This document shows positions 36,969-45,776 of a DNA stretch of 64,000 bases, piece after piece; within the stretch, counting starts at the first letter, position 1, and every line of letters starts with the position of its first letter. The notes under the pieces are model-generated. The model saw only the letters and a list, made by a program, of their open reading frames with translations. It was not told where the DNA came from and ran no database searches. This DNA comes from Ochrovirga pacifica (GTDB lineage: Bacteria; Bacteroidota; Bacteroidia; Flavobacteriales; Flavobacteriaceae), in the NCBI RefSeq assembly GCF_000220525.1, contig NZ_AFPK01000034.1, positions 56,927-120,926 of the forward strand, read 5' to 3'. Position numbers and translations under genes: made by a program.

Positions 36969-38006
36969 ATGAACAAACGATTTTATGCTCTAAAGATTGC
37001 TATCATCTTTTTGATATTAGGATGCACTTCATCATCTAACGATGTATTTGTTCCTCCTACGGACACTGAGACTCCAACAGAAGAAGAGTTTACAGGAAAA
37101 GACGATCCTACAAAACCTACTTTTAACAACAATCAAGATCCCAATCATAGTAACAAGAAATGGGTAAAAGTAACCGCATTGTCTGATGAGTTTGAAGGCG
37201 AAACGTTAGATGTAGACAAGTGGAATCCTAATCCTCAGTATTTATGGGGAAGTTATCAGCAAGACAGAGGTTGGTATGGTTCGTCTAGATCTCTTTTTGA
37301 ACCTGAAAATGCAACCATTTCCGAAGGGATGTTGTGCTTGGAAGGTGAAAAATTTGATAATCCTAAATATTCTCCTCAAGACAAAACAAATCAACCTGCA
37401 ACAAGAAGGTATGGTGGGGCCTATGTGTACGGAAAAGTGTTGTCTGAACCAGGCTACTACATGGAAGCAAAAATGAAAGCAAGCAAAACGGCTATGTCTG
37501 CTGCTTTTTGGTTGATGTCTGAACCCAAGCCATGTAAGGAAACACCTAACAACGGAGAACGATCGGAATTGGATATACAGGAATGTGTAGGAGTGTTAAC
37601 AGGAGAACTAGGTGATGAATGGACAAAAGATGACTGGGCGATAAAATCCAATTGGGATCGAATTTTTCACTACAATACTCATAGACATTCAACTTTAGAA
37701 TGTTATAATGGCGAACAACAAACAAGAGGAGGAAAATTAAATTTTGACCAAAAGAACTCTGAGGTGTTTCATATATACGGTGCTTACTGGTACCCTGATG
37801 GAAAGAAAGTAGATTTTTTTATTGATGGCGAATTTGTAGAATCAGTAACACCAGCAGTTCAGTTTACAGCCCCCTTGCGCTTGATTATGTCTAGTAATTT
37901 CTACGATTGGATTGAAGAAACTACAGCCGAAGAAATGGGCTTTAACAACCCTCTTGAAGAACGATATACAAGGTTTGATTGGGTGCGAACTTGGAAGTTA
38001 GAATAA
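36969..38006 (+). CDS. GH16 family glycoside hydrolase, lipoprotein (copy 2)
   Basis: A 345-residue close paralogue of copy 1, with lipobox 'IFLILGC', the same acidic linker ('PTFNNNQDPNHSNKKW') and catalytic motif E200-x-D202-x-x-E205 ('ELDIQE'). The two agree over the whole catalytic domain, including 'GGAYVYGKV', 'YYMEAKMKAS', 'TAMSAAFWL' and 'SSNFYDWIEETTAEEMGF', so they arose by tandem duplication and probably act on the same or closely related glycans. It has an inverted repeat at its start codon and is followed by a terminator. Confidence 0.92.
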   Translation: MNKRFYALKIAIIFLILGCTSSSNDVFVPPTDTETPTEEEFTGKDDPTKPTFNNNQDPNHSNKKWVKVTALSDEFEGETLDVDKWNPNPQYLWGSYQQDRGWYGSSRSLFEPENATISEGMLCLEGEKFDNPKYSPQDKTNQPATRRYGGAYVYGKVLSEPGYYMEAKMKASKTAMSAAFWLMSEPKPCKETPNNGERSELDIQECVGVLTGELGDEWTKDDWAIKSNWDRIFHYNTHRHSTLECYNGEQQTRGGKLNFDQKNSEVFHIYGAYWYPDGKKVDFFIDGEFVESVTPAVQFTAPLRLIMSSNFYDWIEETTAEEMGFNNPLEERYTRFDWVRTWKLE

Positions 38007-38027
38007 CAAAGGTAATCACAAAGTATA

Positions 38028-38067
38028 GGCCTACTATGTTCTTAATAAACATTGTAGGCTTTTTTTG
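38028..38067 (+). terminator. Terminator of GH16 copy 2
   Basis: A stem of 11-12 bp with one mismatch (GCCTAC..GTAGGC) followed by T7. Confidence 0.7.
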
Positions 38068-38098
38068 TTTTGATAAACTAGAAACCGTTACAAAATGT

Positions 38099-38106
38099 TA
38101 TTTTTG
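38099..38106 (+). promoter_or_regulatory. -7 promoter element of tgt
   Basis: TATTTTTG matches TAnnTTTG and ends only 5 bp before the ATG, so the transcript would have almost no leader. Confidence 0.5.
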
Positions 38107-38111
38107 CTCGT

Positions 38112-39242
38112 ATGAAATTTAAGATAGAAAGTTTAGACCCAAAGAGTAAGGCAAGAGCAGGAGAAGTAACTACAGATCACGGAGTCATACAAACTCCAAT
38201 ATTTATGCCTGTAGGAACTATGGGAACGGTAAAAGGGGTACATCAACGTGAGTTGAAAGAAGAAATTAACCCAGATATTATTTTAGGTAATACTTACCAT
38301 TTGTATTTACGTCCTAAAACAGAAGTGCTAAAGAGAGCAGGAGGTTTGCATAAATTTATGAACTGGGATCGTCCCATTTTAACCGATTCTGGAGGGTATC
38401 AAGTGTATTCGTTGTCAGGAAGAAGAAAAATCAACGAAGAAGGCGTTAAGTTTAAAAGTCATATTGATGGATCGTATCATTTTTTTACGCCCGAAAATGT
38501 GATGGAAATTCAGCGTGATATTGGAGCAGACATCATTATGGCTTTTGATGAGTGTACACCATATCCGTGCGAATACAACTATGCCAAAAGATCTATGCAT
38601 ATGACTCACCGTTGGTTAAAACGCTGTATAGAACATTTACAAAAAACACCATATACTTACGATTATGGGCAAACTTTTTTTCCAATTGTTCAAGGAAGCA
38701 CTTATAAGGACTTAAGAAAACAATCTGCAGAATTTATTGCTTCGGTAGAGGCCGAAGGAAATGCAATTGGAGGATTGTCTGTAGGAGAACCTGCAGAAGA
38801 AATGTATGCCATGACTGATGTGGTTTGTAGTGTACTGCCCGAAGATAAACCAAGGTATTTAATGGGAGTAGGAACACCTATCAATATTTTAGAGAACATT
38901 GCATTAGGGGTAGATATGTTTGATTGTGTGATGCCTACCAGAAACGCCAGAAACGGAATGTTGTTTACTTCTGAAGGACATATTAATATAAAAAATAAGA
39001 AATGGGAAAAAGACTTCTCTCCCGTTGATCCTGCTGGGATCACATGGGTAGATACGGAGTACTCAAAAGCATATTTACGTCATTTATTTGTTTCGAATGA
39101 ATTTTTAGGCAAGCAAATTGCTACAATACATAATCTAGGATTCTACCTATGGTTGGTAAGAGAAGCTAGGAAACATATTTTGGCCGGAGATTTTAGAGAG
39201 TGGAAGGACAAAATGGTAAAACAAATGGATAAACGCTTGTAA
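38112..39242 (+). CDS. tgt: Queuine/preQ1 tRNA-guanine transglycosylase without the zinc cysteines
   Basis: Tgt swaps guanine 34 of certain tRNAs for preQ1 in queuosine synthesis. The 376-residue TIM-barrel protein has the catalytic D92 ('TDSGGYQVYSL') and nucleophile D271 ('FDCVMPTRNARNG'). In typical bacterial Tgt the segment before 'Y(S/T)RAYLRHL' holds the zinc motif CxCxxC; here it reads 'PVDPAGITWVDTEYSKAYLRHL' split at 305-324, with no cysteine, though the fourth ligand H340 ('TIHNL') is kept. The structural zinc is thus probably absent or differently bound. It is followed by lptF after 2 bp, one operon. Confidence 0.95.
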   Translation: MKFKIESLDPKSKARAGEVTTDHGVIQTPIFMPVGTMGTVKGVHQRELKEEINPDIILGNTYHLYLRPKTEVLKRAGGLHKFMNWDRPILTDSGGYQVYSLSGRRKINEEGVKFKSHIDGSYHFFTPENVMEIQRDIGADIIMAFDECTPYPCEYNYAKRSMHMTHRWLKRCIEHLQKTPYTYDYGQTFFPIVQGSTYKDLRKQSAEFIASVEAEGNAIGGLSVGEPAEEMYAMTDVVCSVLPEDKPRYLMGVGTPINILENIALGVDMFDCVMPTRNARNGMLFTSEGHINIKNKKWEKDFSPVDPAGITWVDTEYSKAYLRHLFVSNEFLGKQIATIHNLGFYLWLVREARKHILAGDFREWKDKMVKQMDKRL

Positions 39243-39244
39243 TT

Positions 39245-40336
39245 TTGAGAATATTAGACAGATACATACTTTTACGTTACTTAAGGTCAGTATTGTTTGC
39301 CATGTTTATTTTGATACCTATTGCAGTGGTAATAGATGTATCAGAAAAGGTAGATAAATTTTTGCGACATGATGATTTGGGAATCTTAGAGATTATTCAG
39401 GATTATTATGTGAATTTTATTATTTATTATGGAAACACCTTTTTGCCTTTAGCAACCTTTTTGGCTTGTATCATGTTTACCTCAAAATTGGCTAGTAATA
39501 CCGAAGTAATAGCTATTAATAGTGCCAATATTTCTTTCACAAGGTTTTTAAGACCTTATTTTATAGGAGCTACCATTTTAGCGATTATTGCTCTGTATAT
39601 GAATCATTTTGTGGTACCTAAAGGAAACAATACTAAGTACAATTTTGAGCAAACTTATCTAAAACGAAAAAAGGAAAACAATACCTATGTAAAAAACTTT
39701 AACCTGCAGTTAAATGATAGTGCTAAAGTTTTTATCAAAAATTTTAGTTTGCAAAACAACAAAGGATACAATTTTTCTTATACTGAATTTAATGGTACTA
39801 AAGTAAAGTACAAACTTGTTTCTGATAATGTAACTTGGGATGAGGTTAATGAAAATTTTATTCTAGGAAAATACAGAGAGCGTTTTGTGCTAAATGATAG
39901 AGACTCTATTAGCGATGGACAAAGTAAAAAACAACCATTAGATTTTACGCCCGAAGATTTAATTACATCGGGGCATAAATCTATGGAAATGACCTCGATT
40001 GATTTGTACAATTTTATCAAAAAATCAGAAAGAAGAGGGGTTAAAAACTTGAATGAATATTATGTAGAGCTGTATCAACGAACCAGCTTGCCAATTTCTG
40101 CCTATGTACTTACTTTAATTGCTGTTTCGCTTGCTTCTAGAAAAAAAAGAGGAGGAATAGGAATTAATTTGGCAATAGGTGTGGCTTTAATGTTTATTTA
40201 TGTGTTTTTTATGAAAGTGGCCAAAGTATTAGGGTCTGCACCAGGATCCAATCCGTTATTTATGGCTTGGCTTCCTAATATAATATTTTCTATTGTAGCA
40301 ATGTATTTATACATTAAAGAAAAAAAACAAGGTTAA
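39245..40336 (+). CDS. LptF/LptG family permease (lipopolysaccharide export)
   Basis: A 363-residue YjgP/YjgQ-type membrane protein. Three helices near the N-terminus ('YLRSVLFAMFILIPIAVVIDV', ~60-80 and ~98-118), a large periplasmic beta-jellyroll (~125-265) and three C-terminal helices match LptF/G, which with LptB drives lipopolysaccharide transport from the inner membrane. The start is TTG at 39245, two bases after the tgt stop, with no nearby ATG. Translation is likely coupled to tgt. LptC is encoded separately at 51225. Confidence 0.9.
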   Translation: MRILDRYILLRYLRSVLFAMFILIPIAVVIDVSEKVDKFLRHDDLGILEIIQDYYVNFIIYYGNTFLPLATFLACIMFTSKLASNTEVIAINSANISFTRFLRPYFIGATILAIIALYMNHFVVPKGNNTKYNFEQTYLKRKKENNTYVKNFNLQLNDSAKVFIKNFSLQNNKGYNFSYTEFNGTKVKYKLVSDNVTWDEVNENFILGKYRERFVLNDRDSISDGQSKKQPLDFTPEDLITSGHKSMEMTSIDLYNFIKKSERRGVKNLNEYYVELYQRTSLPISAYVLTLIAVSLASRKKRGGIGINLAIGVALMFIYVFFMKVAKVLGSAPGSNPLFMAWLPNIIFSIVAMYLYIKEKKQG

Positions 40337-40461
40337 TTAAGAGCCTATTGCTTGTTGTTGTGTTTCAAATTAAATACTATCAAAAAATAATTTGAATAAC
40401 TACTTTTCTTAACAATAAATTCTAATCTTTGAACTGTTTAATTTTTTAACAACCAAAAAGA

Positions 40462-41856
40462 ATGTCATTAATCAAATCAATATCAGGAATCAGAGGAACA
40501 ATAGGGGGAGAAGTTGGAGAAAATTTAACGCCATTAGATACAGTTAAGTTTGCTGCAGCCTATGGAACTTGGATCAAAGCAAGAAATAAAGACACCAAAG
40601 AAATTAAGGTCGTAGTAGGAAGAGATGCTCGTATTTCTGGAGCTATGATTAGTAGTTTGGTAACCAACACACTTATTGGTTTAGGTATTCATGTTATCGA
40701 CTTAGGTTTGTCTACCACACCCACTGTAGAGGTAGCTGTTCCTTTAGAAAAAGCACATGGTGGAATTATTTTAACCGCATCTCACAACCCTAAAGAGTGG
40801 AATGCTCTAAAATTATTGAACGAAAAAGGAGAGTTTTTAAACGGAGCAGACGGAAAAGAAATTTTAGAGTTTGTAGAAAGAGATGCTTATCAGTTTGCAG
40901 AAGTTGATGATTTAGGTGTTTACACAGAAAATAAAACCTATGTAGAAAAGCATATTCAAGAAGTACTAAACTTAGAGTTGGTAGATGTTGAGGCTGTAAA
41001 AAAAGCAAAGTTCAAAGTAGTGCTAGATGCAGTGAACTCAACAGGAGGAATATTTATACCTACTTTGTTAGAAGCAATGGGAGTAGCATGTGTAAAATTA
41101 TACTGTGAACCTAACGGACATTTTCCACACAACCCAGAACCGTTAAAAGAACATTTGGGAGCTATTTCTGAATTGGTTGTTAAAGAACAAGCCGATTTTG
41201 GAATTGTAGTAGATCCTGATGTGGATAGGTTGGCTTTAATCAGCGAAGATGGTTCTATGTTTGGCGAAGAATACACTTTGGTAGCTTGTGCAGATTATGT
41301 ATTAGGAAAATTAGGAGGAGGAAATACGGTTTCCAATCTATCTTCTTCTAGAGCACTAAGAGATGTAACCGAAAAGCATGGAGGAACCTATACCGCAAGT
41401 GCTGTGGGAGAAGTAAACGTGGTAACTGCCATGAAAGAAACCAATACTGTAATTGGAGGAGAAGGAAACGGAGGGGTTATTTATCCAGAATCACATTACG
41501 GACGTGATTCTTTAGTAGGAGTTGCTTTGTTTTTATCGCACTTGGCAACCAGTGGAAAATCTTGTAAAGAACTAAGAGAGAGTTACCCAGCTTATTTTAT
41601 GAGTAAAAATAAAATTCAGTTAACTCCAGATTTAGATGTTGATGGAATTTTAGAAGCCATGGCAGAAAAATACAAGAACGAACAAGTAAATACCATTGAC
41701 GGAGTTAAGGTAGATTTTGCAAAAGAATGGCTACATTTACGTAAATCTAATACCGAACCGATAATTAGAATTTACACAGAAAGTGGTTCTCAAACAGCAG
41801 CTGATGCTTTGGCACAAAGAGCTATTGATGAAATTAAAGAAATTGCAGGAATCTAA
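40462..41856 (+). CDS. glmM: Phosphoglucosamine mutase
   Basis: GlmM converts glucosamine-6-phosphate to glucosamine-1-phosphate for UDP-GlcNAc, feeding MurA and LPS synthesis. The 464-residue alpha-D-phosphohexomutase has the phosphoserine loop 'ILTASHNPKEWNALKLL' (S107), the magnesium loop 'DPDVDRLAL', the sugar loop 'GEGNGGV' and the phosphate-binding 'RKSNTEPIIRIY'. The length is typical of Bacteroidota. PMM/PGM activity cannot be fully excluded by eye, but the start 'SLIKSISGIRGTIGG' fits GlmM. Confidence 0.9.
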   Translation: MSLIKSISGIRGTIGGEVGENLTPLDTVKFAAAYGTWIKARNKDTKEIKVVVGRDARISGAMISSLVTNTLIGLGIHVIDLGLSTTPTVEVAVPLEKAHGGIILTASHNPKEWNALKLLNEKGEFLNGADGKEILEFVERDAYQFAEVDDLGVYTENKTYVEKHIQEVLNLELVDVEAVKKAKFKVVLDAVNSTGGIFIPTLLEAMGVACVKLYCEPNGHFPHNPEPLKEHLGAISELVVKEQADFGIVVDPDVDRLALISEDGSMFGEEYTLVACADYVLGKLGGGNTVSNLSSSRALRDVTEKHGGTYTASAVGEVNVVTAMKETNTVIGGEGNGGVIYPESHYGRDSLVGVALFLSHLATSGKSCKELRESYPAYFMSKNKIQLTPDLDVDGILEAMAEKYKNEQVNTIDGVKVDFAKEWLHLRKSNTEPIIRIYTESGSQTAADALAQRAIDEIKEIAGI

Positions 41857-41889
41857 TTCAGATTCAGAGTACATAACCATAAAATTTAA

Positions 41890-41922
41890 AGTCAGAGAAG
41901 TATAACTTCTCTGACTTTTTTT
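41890..41922 (+). terminator. Terminator of glmM
   Basis: A perfect 11-bp stem (AGTCAGAGAAG with its complement, loop TATAA) followed by T7. Confidence 0.9.
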
Positions 41923-41972
41923 GATTAAAAGAATCATTGAATAAAGAATTCAATATCTAAATATTAGATTGG

Positions 41973-41980
41973 TATCTTTG
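41973..41980 (+). promoter_or_regulatory. -7 promoter element of the DEAD-box helicase gene
   Basis: TATCTTTG, perfect TAnnTTTG, 23 bp before the TTG start codon. Confidence 0.5.
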
Positions 41981-42003
41981 CAAGGAAATTAAACACTAAG
42001 ATT

Positions 42004-43122
42004 TTGAAAAATTTTAAAGAGTTAGGGGCTACTCCAGAGTTTATAAAGGCCATGAAAGAGATTGGAGTAAAAACACCAACAGAAATACAAGAAAGAACAT
42101 TGCCTAAATTGTTAGAGGGATCCATAGATTACATAGGAAAAGCACAAACAGGAACTGGTAAAACCATAGCTTTTGGTTTGCCATTGTTGCAAAAAGTAAA
42201 TCCTAAAAAAGACGAGATTCAAGGCTTGATACTGGCCCCTACAAGAGAACTGGCTCAGCAGATAAAAAAACAACTATTTAAGCTAACTAAATATGCTCCG
42301 GAAAGAATTTTTTGTGAAGCTGTGTATGGCGGAGAAAAAATAGACATACAAATAAAAAATCTGCAAAGAACAACGCACGTAGTCGTAGCTACTCCAGGGC
42401 GTTTATGTGATTTGTTAGATCGATCGGCTATCGATATCAGTCATATAAAAATGTTGGTTTTAGACGAAGCTGATGAAATGCTAAGCATGGGGTTTTTACC
42501 CGATTTAAATCGAATTTTAAAGTTTACCACAGGAACTAAAAACACTTGGTTGTTTTCGGCAACATTTCCAAATGCTCTAAATAGTTTGGTAAAAACTTAC
42601 ATGAACAACCCTGTTCGTGTAGAAGTAGAGGCCAATCAATTAATCAACGAAAACATTTCTCATAAATACATTTCTACAACTTTAAATCAAAAATTAGATA
42701 CATTAATTTCTTTTGTAGAAAGTAGAGGGGTAGAAAAGGGAATAGTGTTTTGTAAAACCAAATTAGGGGCTCAAAAACTAAAAGAAGAATTGGAAGAAGA
42801 AGGGTTTTCTATTGCAGTTTTGGAAGGAGATATGGGACAACGTGATCGAGAAAAATCTTTGCGTTCTTTTAAAAACGGTGCCAGTCAGTTACTAGTGTCT
42901 ACAGACGTAGCTGCACGTGGAATTGATATTCCTAACGTAAACTATGTGATTCACTACCAGTTACCAGAAAAAACAGAATATTTTGTGCATCGAAGTGGAA
43001 GAACTGCCAGAGGAGGAAACAAAGGCTTGTCTTTGGCAATTGTTTTGTCTAACGAAGTAGAGCAGTTGCATCAACTACAAAAGGAGTTTAAAATTTATTT
43101 CGGAAAATATACCTTAGCATAA
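42004..43122 (+). CDS. DEAD-box ATP-dependent RNA helicase
   Basis: A 372-residue minimal DEAD-box helicase: Q motif ('ELGATPEFIKAM..PTEIQERTLP'), motif I 'AQTGTGKT', Ia 'PTRELAQQ', II 'DEAD', III 'SAT', IV 'GIVFCKTK', V 'DVAARGIDI' and VI 'HRSGRTARGG'. It remodels RNA, probably in ribosome assembly or cold adaptation. There is no long C-terminal tail, in contrast to DbpA/DeaD types. The start is TTG at 42004; the family's N-terminus aligns there and no ATG is available upstream. Confidence 0.92.
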   Translation: MKNFKELGATPEFIKAMKEIGVKTPTEIQERTLPKLLEGSIDYIGKAQTGTGKTIAFGLPLLQKVNPKKDEIQGLILAPTRELAQQIKKQLFKLTKYAPERIFCEAVYGGEKIDIQIKNLQRTTHVVVATPGRLCDLLDRSAIDISHIKMLVLDEADEMLSMGFLPDLNRILKFTTGTKNTWLFSATFPNALNSLVKTYMNNPVRVEVEANQLINENISHKYISTTLNQKLDTLISFVESRGVEKGIVFCKTKLGAQKLKEELEEEGFSIAVLEGDMGQRDREKSLRSFKNGASQLLVSTDVAARGIDIPNVNYVIHYQLPEKTEYFVHRSGRTARGGNKGLSLAIVLSNEVEQLHQLQKEFKIYFGKYTLA

Positions 43123-43143
43123 TTGCTAAAAGAATAAAATAAA

Positions 43144-43174
43144 AAACTTGAAGTACCTACTTCAAGTTTTTTTA
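43144..43174 (+). terminator. Terminator of the helicase gene
   Basis: A 12-bp stem (AAACTTGAAGTA with its complement, loop CC) followed by T run. Confidence 0.85.
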
Positions 43175-43314
43175 CTTTATAAAGAGTAATGTTTGTTAGT
43201 AAATATTTTGTAAAACATGTTTTTTATTGAATTATACATCTATTCTATAAAATTAGTTTAGCGTATTGTTGGTTTTTTTAAGAGATGGTTAGATTTGTCT
43301 AAAAATAATAGTTC

Positions 43315-44256
43315 ATGATTAAACGAATCAGTATCTTATTTTTTGGAGCAATACTATTCAGCTCTTGTTCCAAAGAAAATGAAGGATTTATACCTCCATC
43401 AAAAGAAATAGAACAACCTATTGATAACGAAGAATTAGGAACAGATGCTTCTGTGCCCACTTTTTTAGAAGGAGAAGATCCTAATACTAGTGCTAATACT
43501 TGGACTAAAGTAGAATTACTATCCGATGAATTTGATAGCACAACGTTAAATACTAACAAATGGGCAGTTTTGGTAAATACTTGGATTGGAAGGCCTCCAG
43601 GAATTTTTAAAGAAGATGCGGTAAGCTTATCCGATGACAATTTAAAGGTAACCAATTACAAATTGCCTGAAAAAGAAATTGTAAATGGCAACGAATATAC
43701 GCATGCTGGTAGCTTAATTCGTTCTGTAAACACTGCAAAATCAGGAATGTATTTTGAGTGTAGAATGAAAGCTAGCAAAACTTTTATGTCTTCTACTTTT
43801 TGGTTGATCAATACAAGAAATGAAGGTTCAGGTTGTGATCAACGAACTACAGAATTAGACATTCAAGAAACGGTTGGGAGAATTTCAGAAACAGTTCCTA
43901 ATTGGGCATCAGATCACGATTCGGGTATGTTTTCTAACACTCATAGCAGAAATAAATCTTGTGATGAAACCAAAGAAGGAAGTGCCGGAGCTAGTGTGAA
44001 GTTTAACAACAAAAGTTGGGAGGGATATCATATTTATGCAGCTTGGTGGAAAAGTCCGACAGAAATTTTATTTTTTTTAGACGGAGAGTATCAAAGTACT
44101 GTAAATCCTAAAGAAAGGTTTGATTTGCCCATGTATTTAAGAATGGTTACCGAAACTTACGATTGGAATCCTGTGCCAGCAGATGGTGGCTTAACAGGGA
44201 CAACTGAAGAGCGAACTACTTATTACGATTGGGTACGTACGTGGGAGTTAAAATAA
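43315..44256 (+). CDS. GH16 family glycoside hydrolase, lipoprotein (copy 3)
   Basis: A 313-residue, more distant paralogue of copies 1 and 2. Lipobox 'AILFSSC', the shared N-terminal pattern 'FIPPSKE..PTFLEGEDPNTSANTW' and 'LLSDEFD', and the motif E180-x-D182-x-x-E185 ('ELDIQE') place it in the same group, but the loops around the cleft differ (the 'GWYGSxRSLF' and 'WIEETTAEEMG' segments are missing), so its specificity is probably different. Four housekeeping genes separate it from copy 2. It is convergent with a LacI-type regulator. Confidence 0.9.
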   Translation: MIKRISILFFGAILFSSCSKENEGFIPPSKEIEQPIDNEELGTDASVPTFLEGEDPNTSANTWTKVELLSDEFDSTTLNTNKWAVLVNTWIGRPPGIFKEDAVSLSDDNLKVTNYKLPEKEIVNGNEYTHAGSLIRSVNTAKSGMYFECRMKASKTFMSSTFWLINTRNEGSGCDQRTTELDIQETVGRISETVPNWASDHDSGMFSNTHSRNKSCDETKEGSAGASVKFNNKSWEGYHIYAAWWKSPTEILFFLDGEYQSTVNPKERFDLPMYLRMVTETYDWNPVPADGGLTGTTEERTTYYDWVRTWELK

Positions 44257-44445
44257 CAAAGTTGTTTGTAAAGAAGTAGCTTTGTTTTGTTTAAAAAATG
44301 CCAAGAACGGTTATGCCTGTGTTTCTGTTATAGCTCAAAAATAATAGATGCGGTTATAAAAACACAATCACTTTGACTATCTTTTTACCCTAGTTTGTGT
44401 TTGTAATAGTCTAAAAATAATAAAGTACACTTAAAGTATCTTTTG

Positions 44446-44460
44446 ATTAGGTAACCTAAT
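44446..44460. repeat. Short perfect palindrome between GH16 copy 3 and the LacI gene
   Basis: ATTAGGT-A-ACCTAAT, 8 bp beyond the stop of the LacI-family gene. Without a following T tract it is a poor terminator; its role is unclear. Confidence 0.4.
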
Positions 44461-44467
44461 ATACGTT

Positions 44468-45475
44468 CTAAGATTTTCTTATGATTAGTTCTGTTTGAAG
44501 CACTTTTGATTGTTGTTCTTTATGGTTGTTTCCTTGCTCAATAAGATCGATGAGTTGTTGGCAGGCAATAGTGCCCATTTCAAAATCTGGTTGGTTGATA
44601 GTTGTTAAATTAGGTTCTATAACAGCTGAAATAGGATCGTTGTTAAAACCTACTACAGAAATATCTTGGGGAATTCTGATTCCTTTAGCTTTTAAATATT
44701 GCATAGCACTGATGGCAGAAGTATCGTTAGAAGAATAGATTCCATCTATTTGATCCATTTGTAAGATTTTTTTTGCGAATTCTACGCCATCATTTTCTGA
44801 GAGTTTGGCTTCAAAAATATAGTCTTCTCTAACGGGTATGTTATGTTTTTTTAATGCAGCTATGTAGCCTTCTTTTCGATTTTTGTACAAGAGAATTTTT
44901 TGAATTCCCGAAAAATGCACAATGTGTTTGCAGCCTTTTTCTATAAGATGTTTGGTGGCATTATAGCTGGCTTCAAAATCATTAATAGTAATAGAGGTAT
45001 AGTTGTTTAAAGGAACAGGACGATCGTAAAAAACAATTGGACCACCGTGGGTTTTAAAATTTTCTAAATGATTAAAATCCGTAGTTTCCATAGATATAGA
45101 AATCAATAGACCGTCTACACGGTTTGATAAGAAAGTAGAAACTAGCTTTTGCTCACGTTCCAAACTCTCAAAACTCTGTCCAATAACCACATTGTAACCT
45201 GCTTTGTAAGCAGTTTCCTCAATTCCTGAAATTACTGATGAAAAGAAATTTCTTGAAATTCTAGGAACCACAATACCAATGGTATTGGTTTTTTGTGTAC
45301 GCAAGTTAGAAGCTAAGATGTTTTTTTGATATCCGAGTTCTTGAGCTTTTTTTAAGATCAAATCTTTGGTTTTTTTTGAAACCCTAGGACTGTCGTTCAG
45401 TGCTCTAGAAACCGTGGAGCTGTCTATGTTTAGAGCTTTAGAAATATCGTGTATGGTGGTTTTATTACTCTTCAT
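44468..45475 (-). CDS. LacI family transcriptional regulator
   Basis: A 335-residue regulator with the LacI helix-turn-helix (4-25, 'TTIHDISKALNIDSSTVSRAL'), hinge helix ('NILASNLRTQKTNTIGIVVP') and a periplasmic-binding-protein-like sugar-sensing core ('RVDGLLISIS', 'IYSSNDTSAISAMQYLKAKG', 'ISVVGFNNDPIS'). It is adjacent and convergent to GH16 copy 3, which suggests it controls glycan use, but the distance to the other GH16 genes is large. A palindrome of the LacI operator type (ACAATCGATTGT) lies 72 bp upstream of its start. Confidence 0.93.
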   Translation of the reverse strand: MKSNKTTIHDISKALNIDSSTVSRALNDSPRVSKKTKDLILKKAQELGYQKNILASNLRTQKTNTIGIVVPRISRNFFSSVISGIEETAYKAGYNVVIGQSFESLEREQKLVSTFLSNRVDGLLISISMETTDFNHLENFKTHGGPIVFYDRPVPLNNYTSITINDFEASYNATKHLIEKGCKHIVHFSGIQKILLYKNRKEGYIAALKKHNIPVREDYIFEAKLSENDGVEFAKKILQMDQIDGIYSSNDTSAISAMQYLKAKGIRIPQDISVVGFNNDPISAVIEPNLTTINQPDFEMGTIACQQLIDLIEQGNNHKEQQSKVLQTELIIRKS

Positions 45476-45547
45476 TCTGCTAAAAATATATGTAAATATA
45501 GGTTGGGGTTTCTTATTTTCAAATATATAGAATTGATATTTAAACCA

Positions 45548-45559
45548 ACAATCGATTGT
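45548..45559. promoter_or_regulatory. Candidate LacI-type operator
   Basis: ACAATCGATTGT is a perfect 12-bp palindrome with a central CG, the usual form of LacI-family operators, 72 bp upstream of the regulator gene. It may serve autoregulation. Confidence 0.4.
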
Positions 45560-45714
45560 AGGTGTGTAAGGCTAATACATGCACTAGTGTTGATGGTAAT
45601 TGTAGAATTATTTTTTAAAAGACTTATTGGGCAAGAAAGTCTATGAATAATAAAGAGATTCTAAATTAACATAGGTATGTGTTGAATTTTAAAATGATAA
45701 CTAAGCTAAAAATA
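45560..45714. other. Rest of the intergenic stretch upstream of the LacI gene
   Basis: Together with the operator region this stretch (45476-45776) is about 300 bp. No coding frame, RNA gene or clear promoter was seen in it apart from the listed palindrome and terminator. Confidence 0.4.
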
Positions 45715-45752
45715 AAAAACATCGAGAACCTTATTCTCGATGTTTTTGTTCT
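45715..45752 (-). terminator. Terminator of the choice-of-anchor I gene
   Basis: A 13-14-bp stem (AAAACATCGAGAA with its complement, loop of five) 25 bp after the minus-strand stop, with T run on that strand. Confidence 0.85.
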
Positions 45753-45776
45753 TTTTGATATTTCTTAAAAATAACA

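Noticed and set aside
44446..44460. Palindrome ATTAGGT-A-ACCTAAT as terminator or operator
   Set aside because: It lacks a T tract, and no gene starts near it. Kept as a repeat only.
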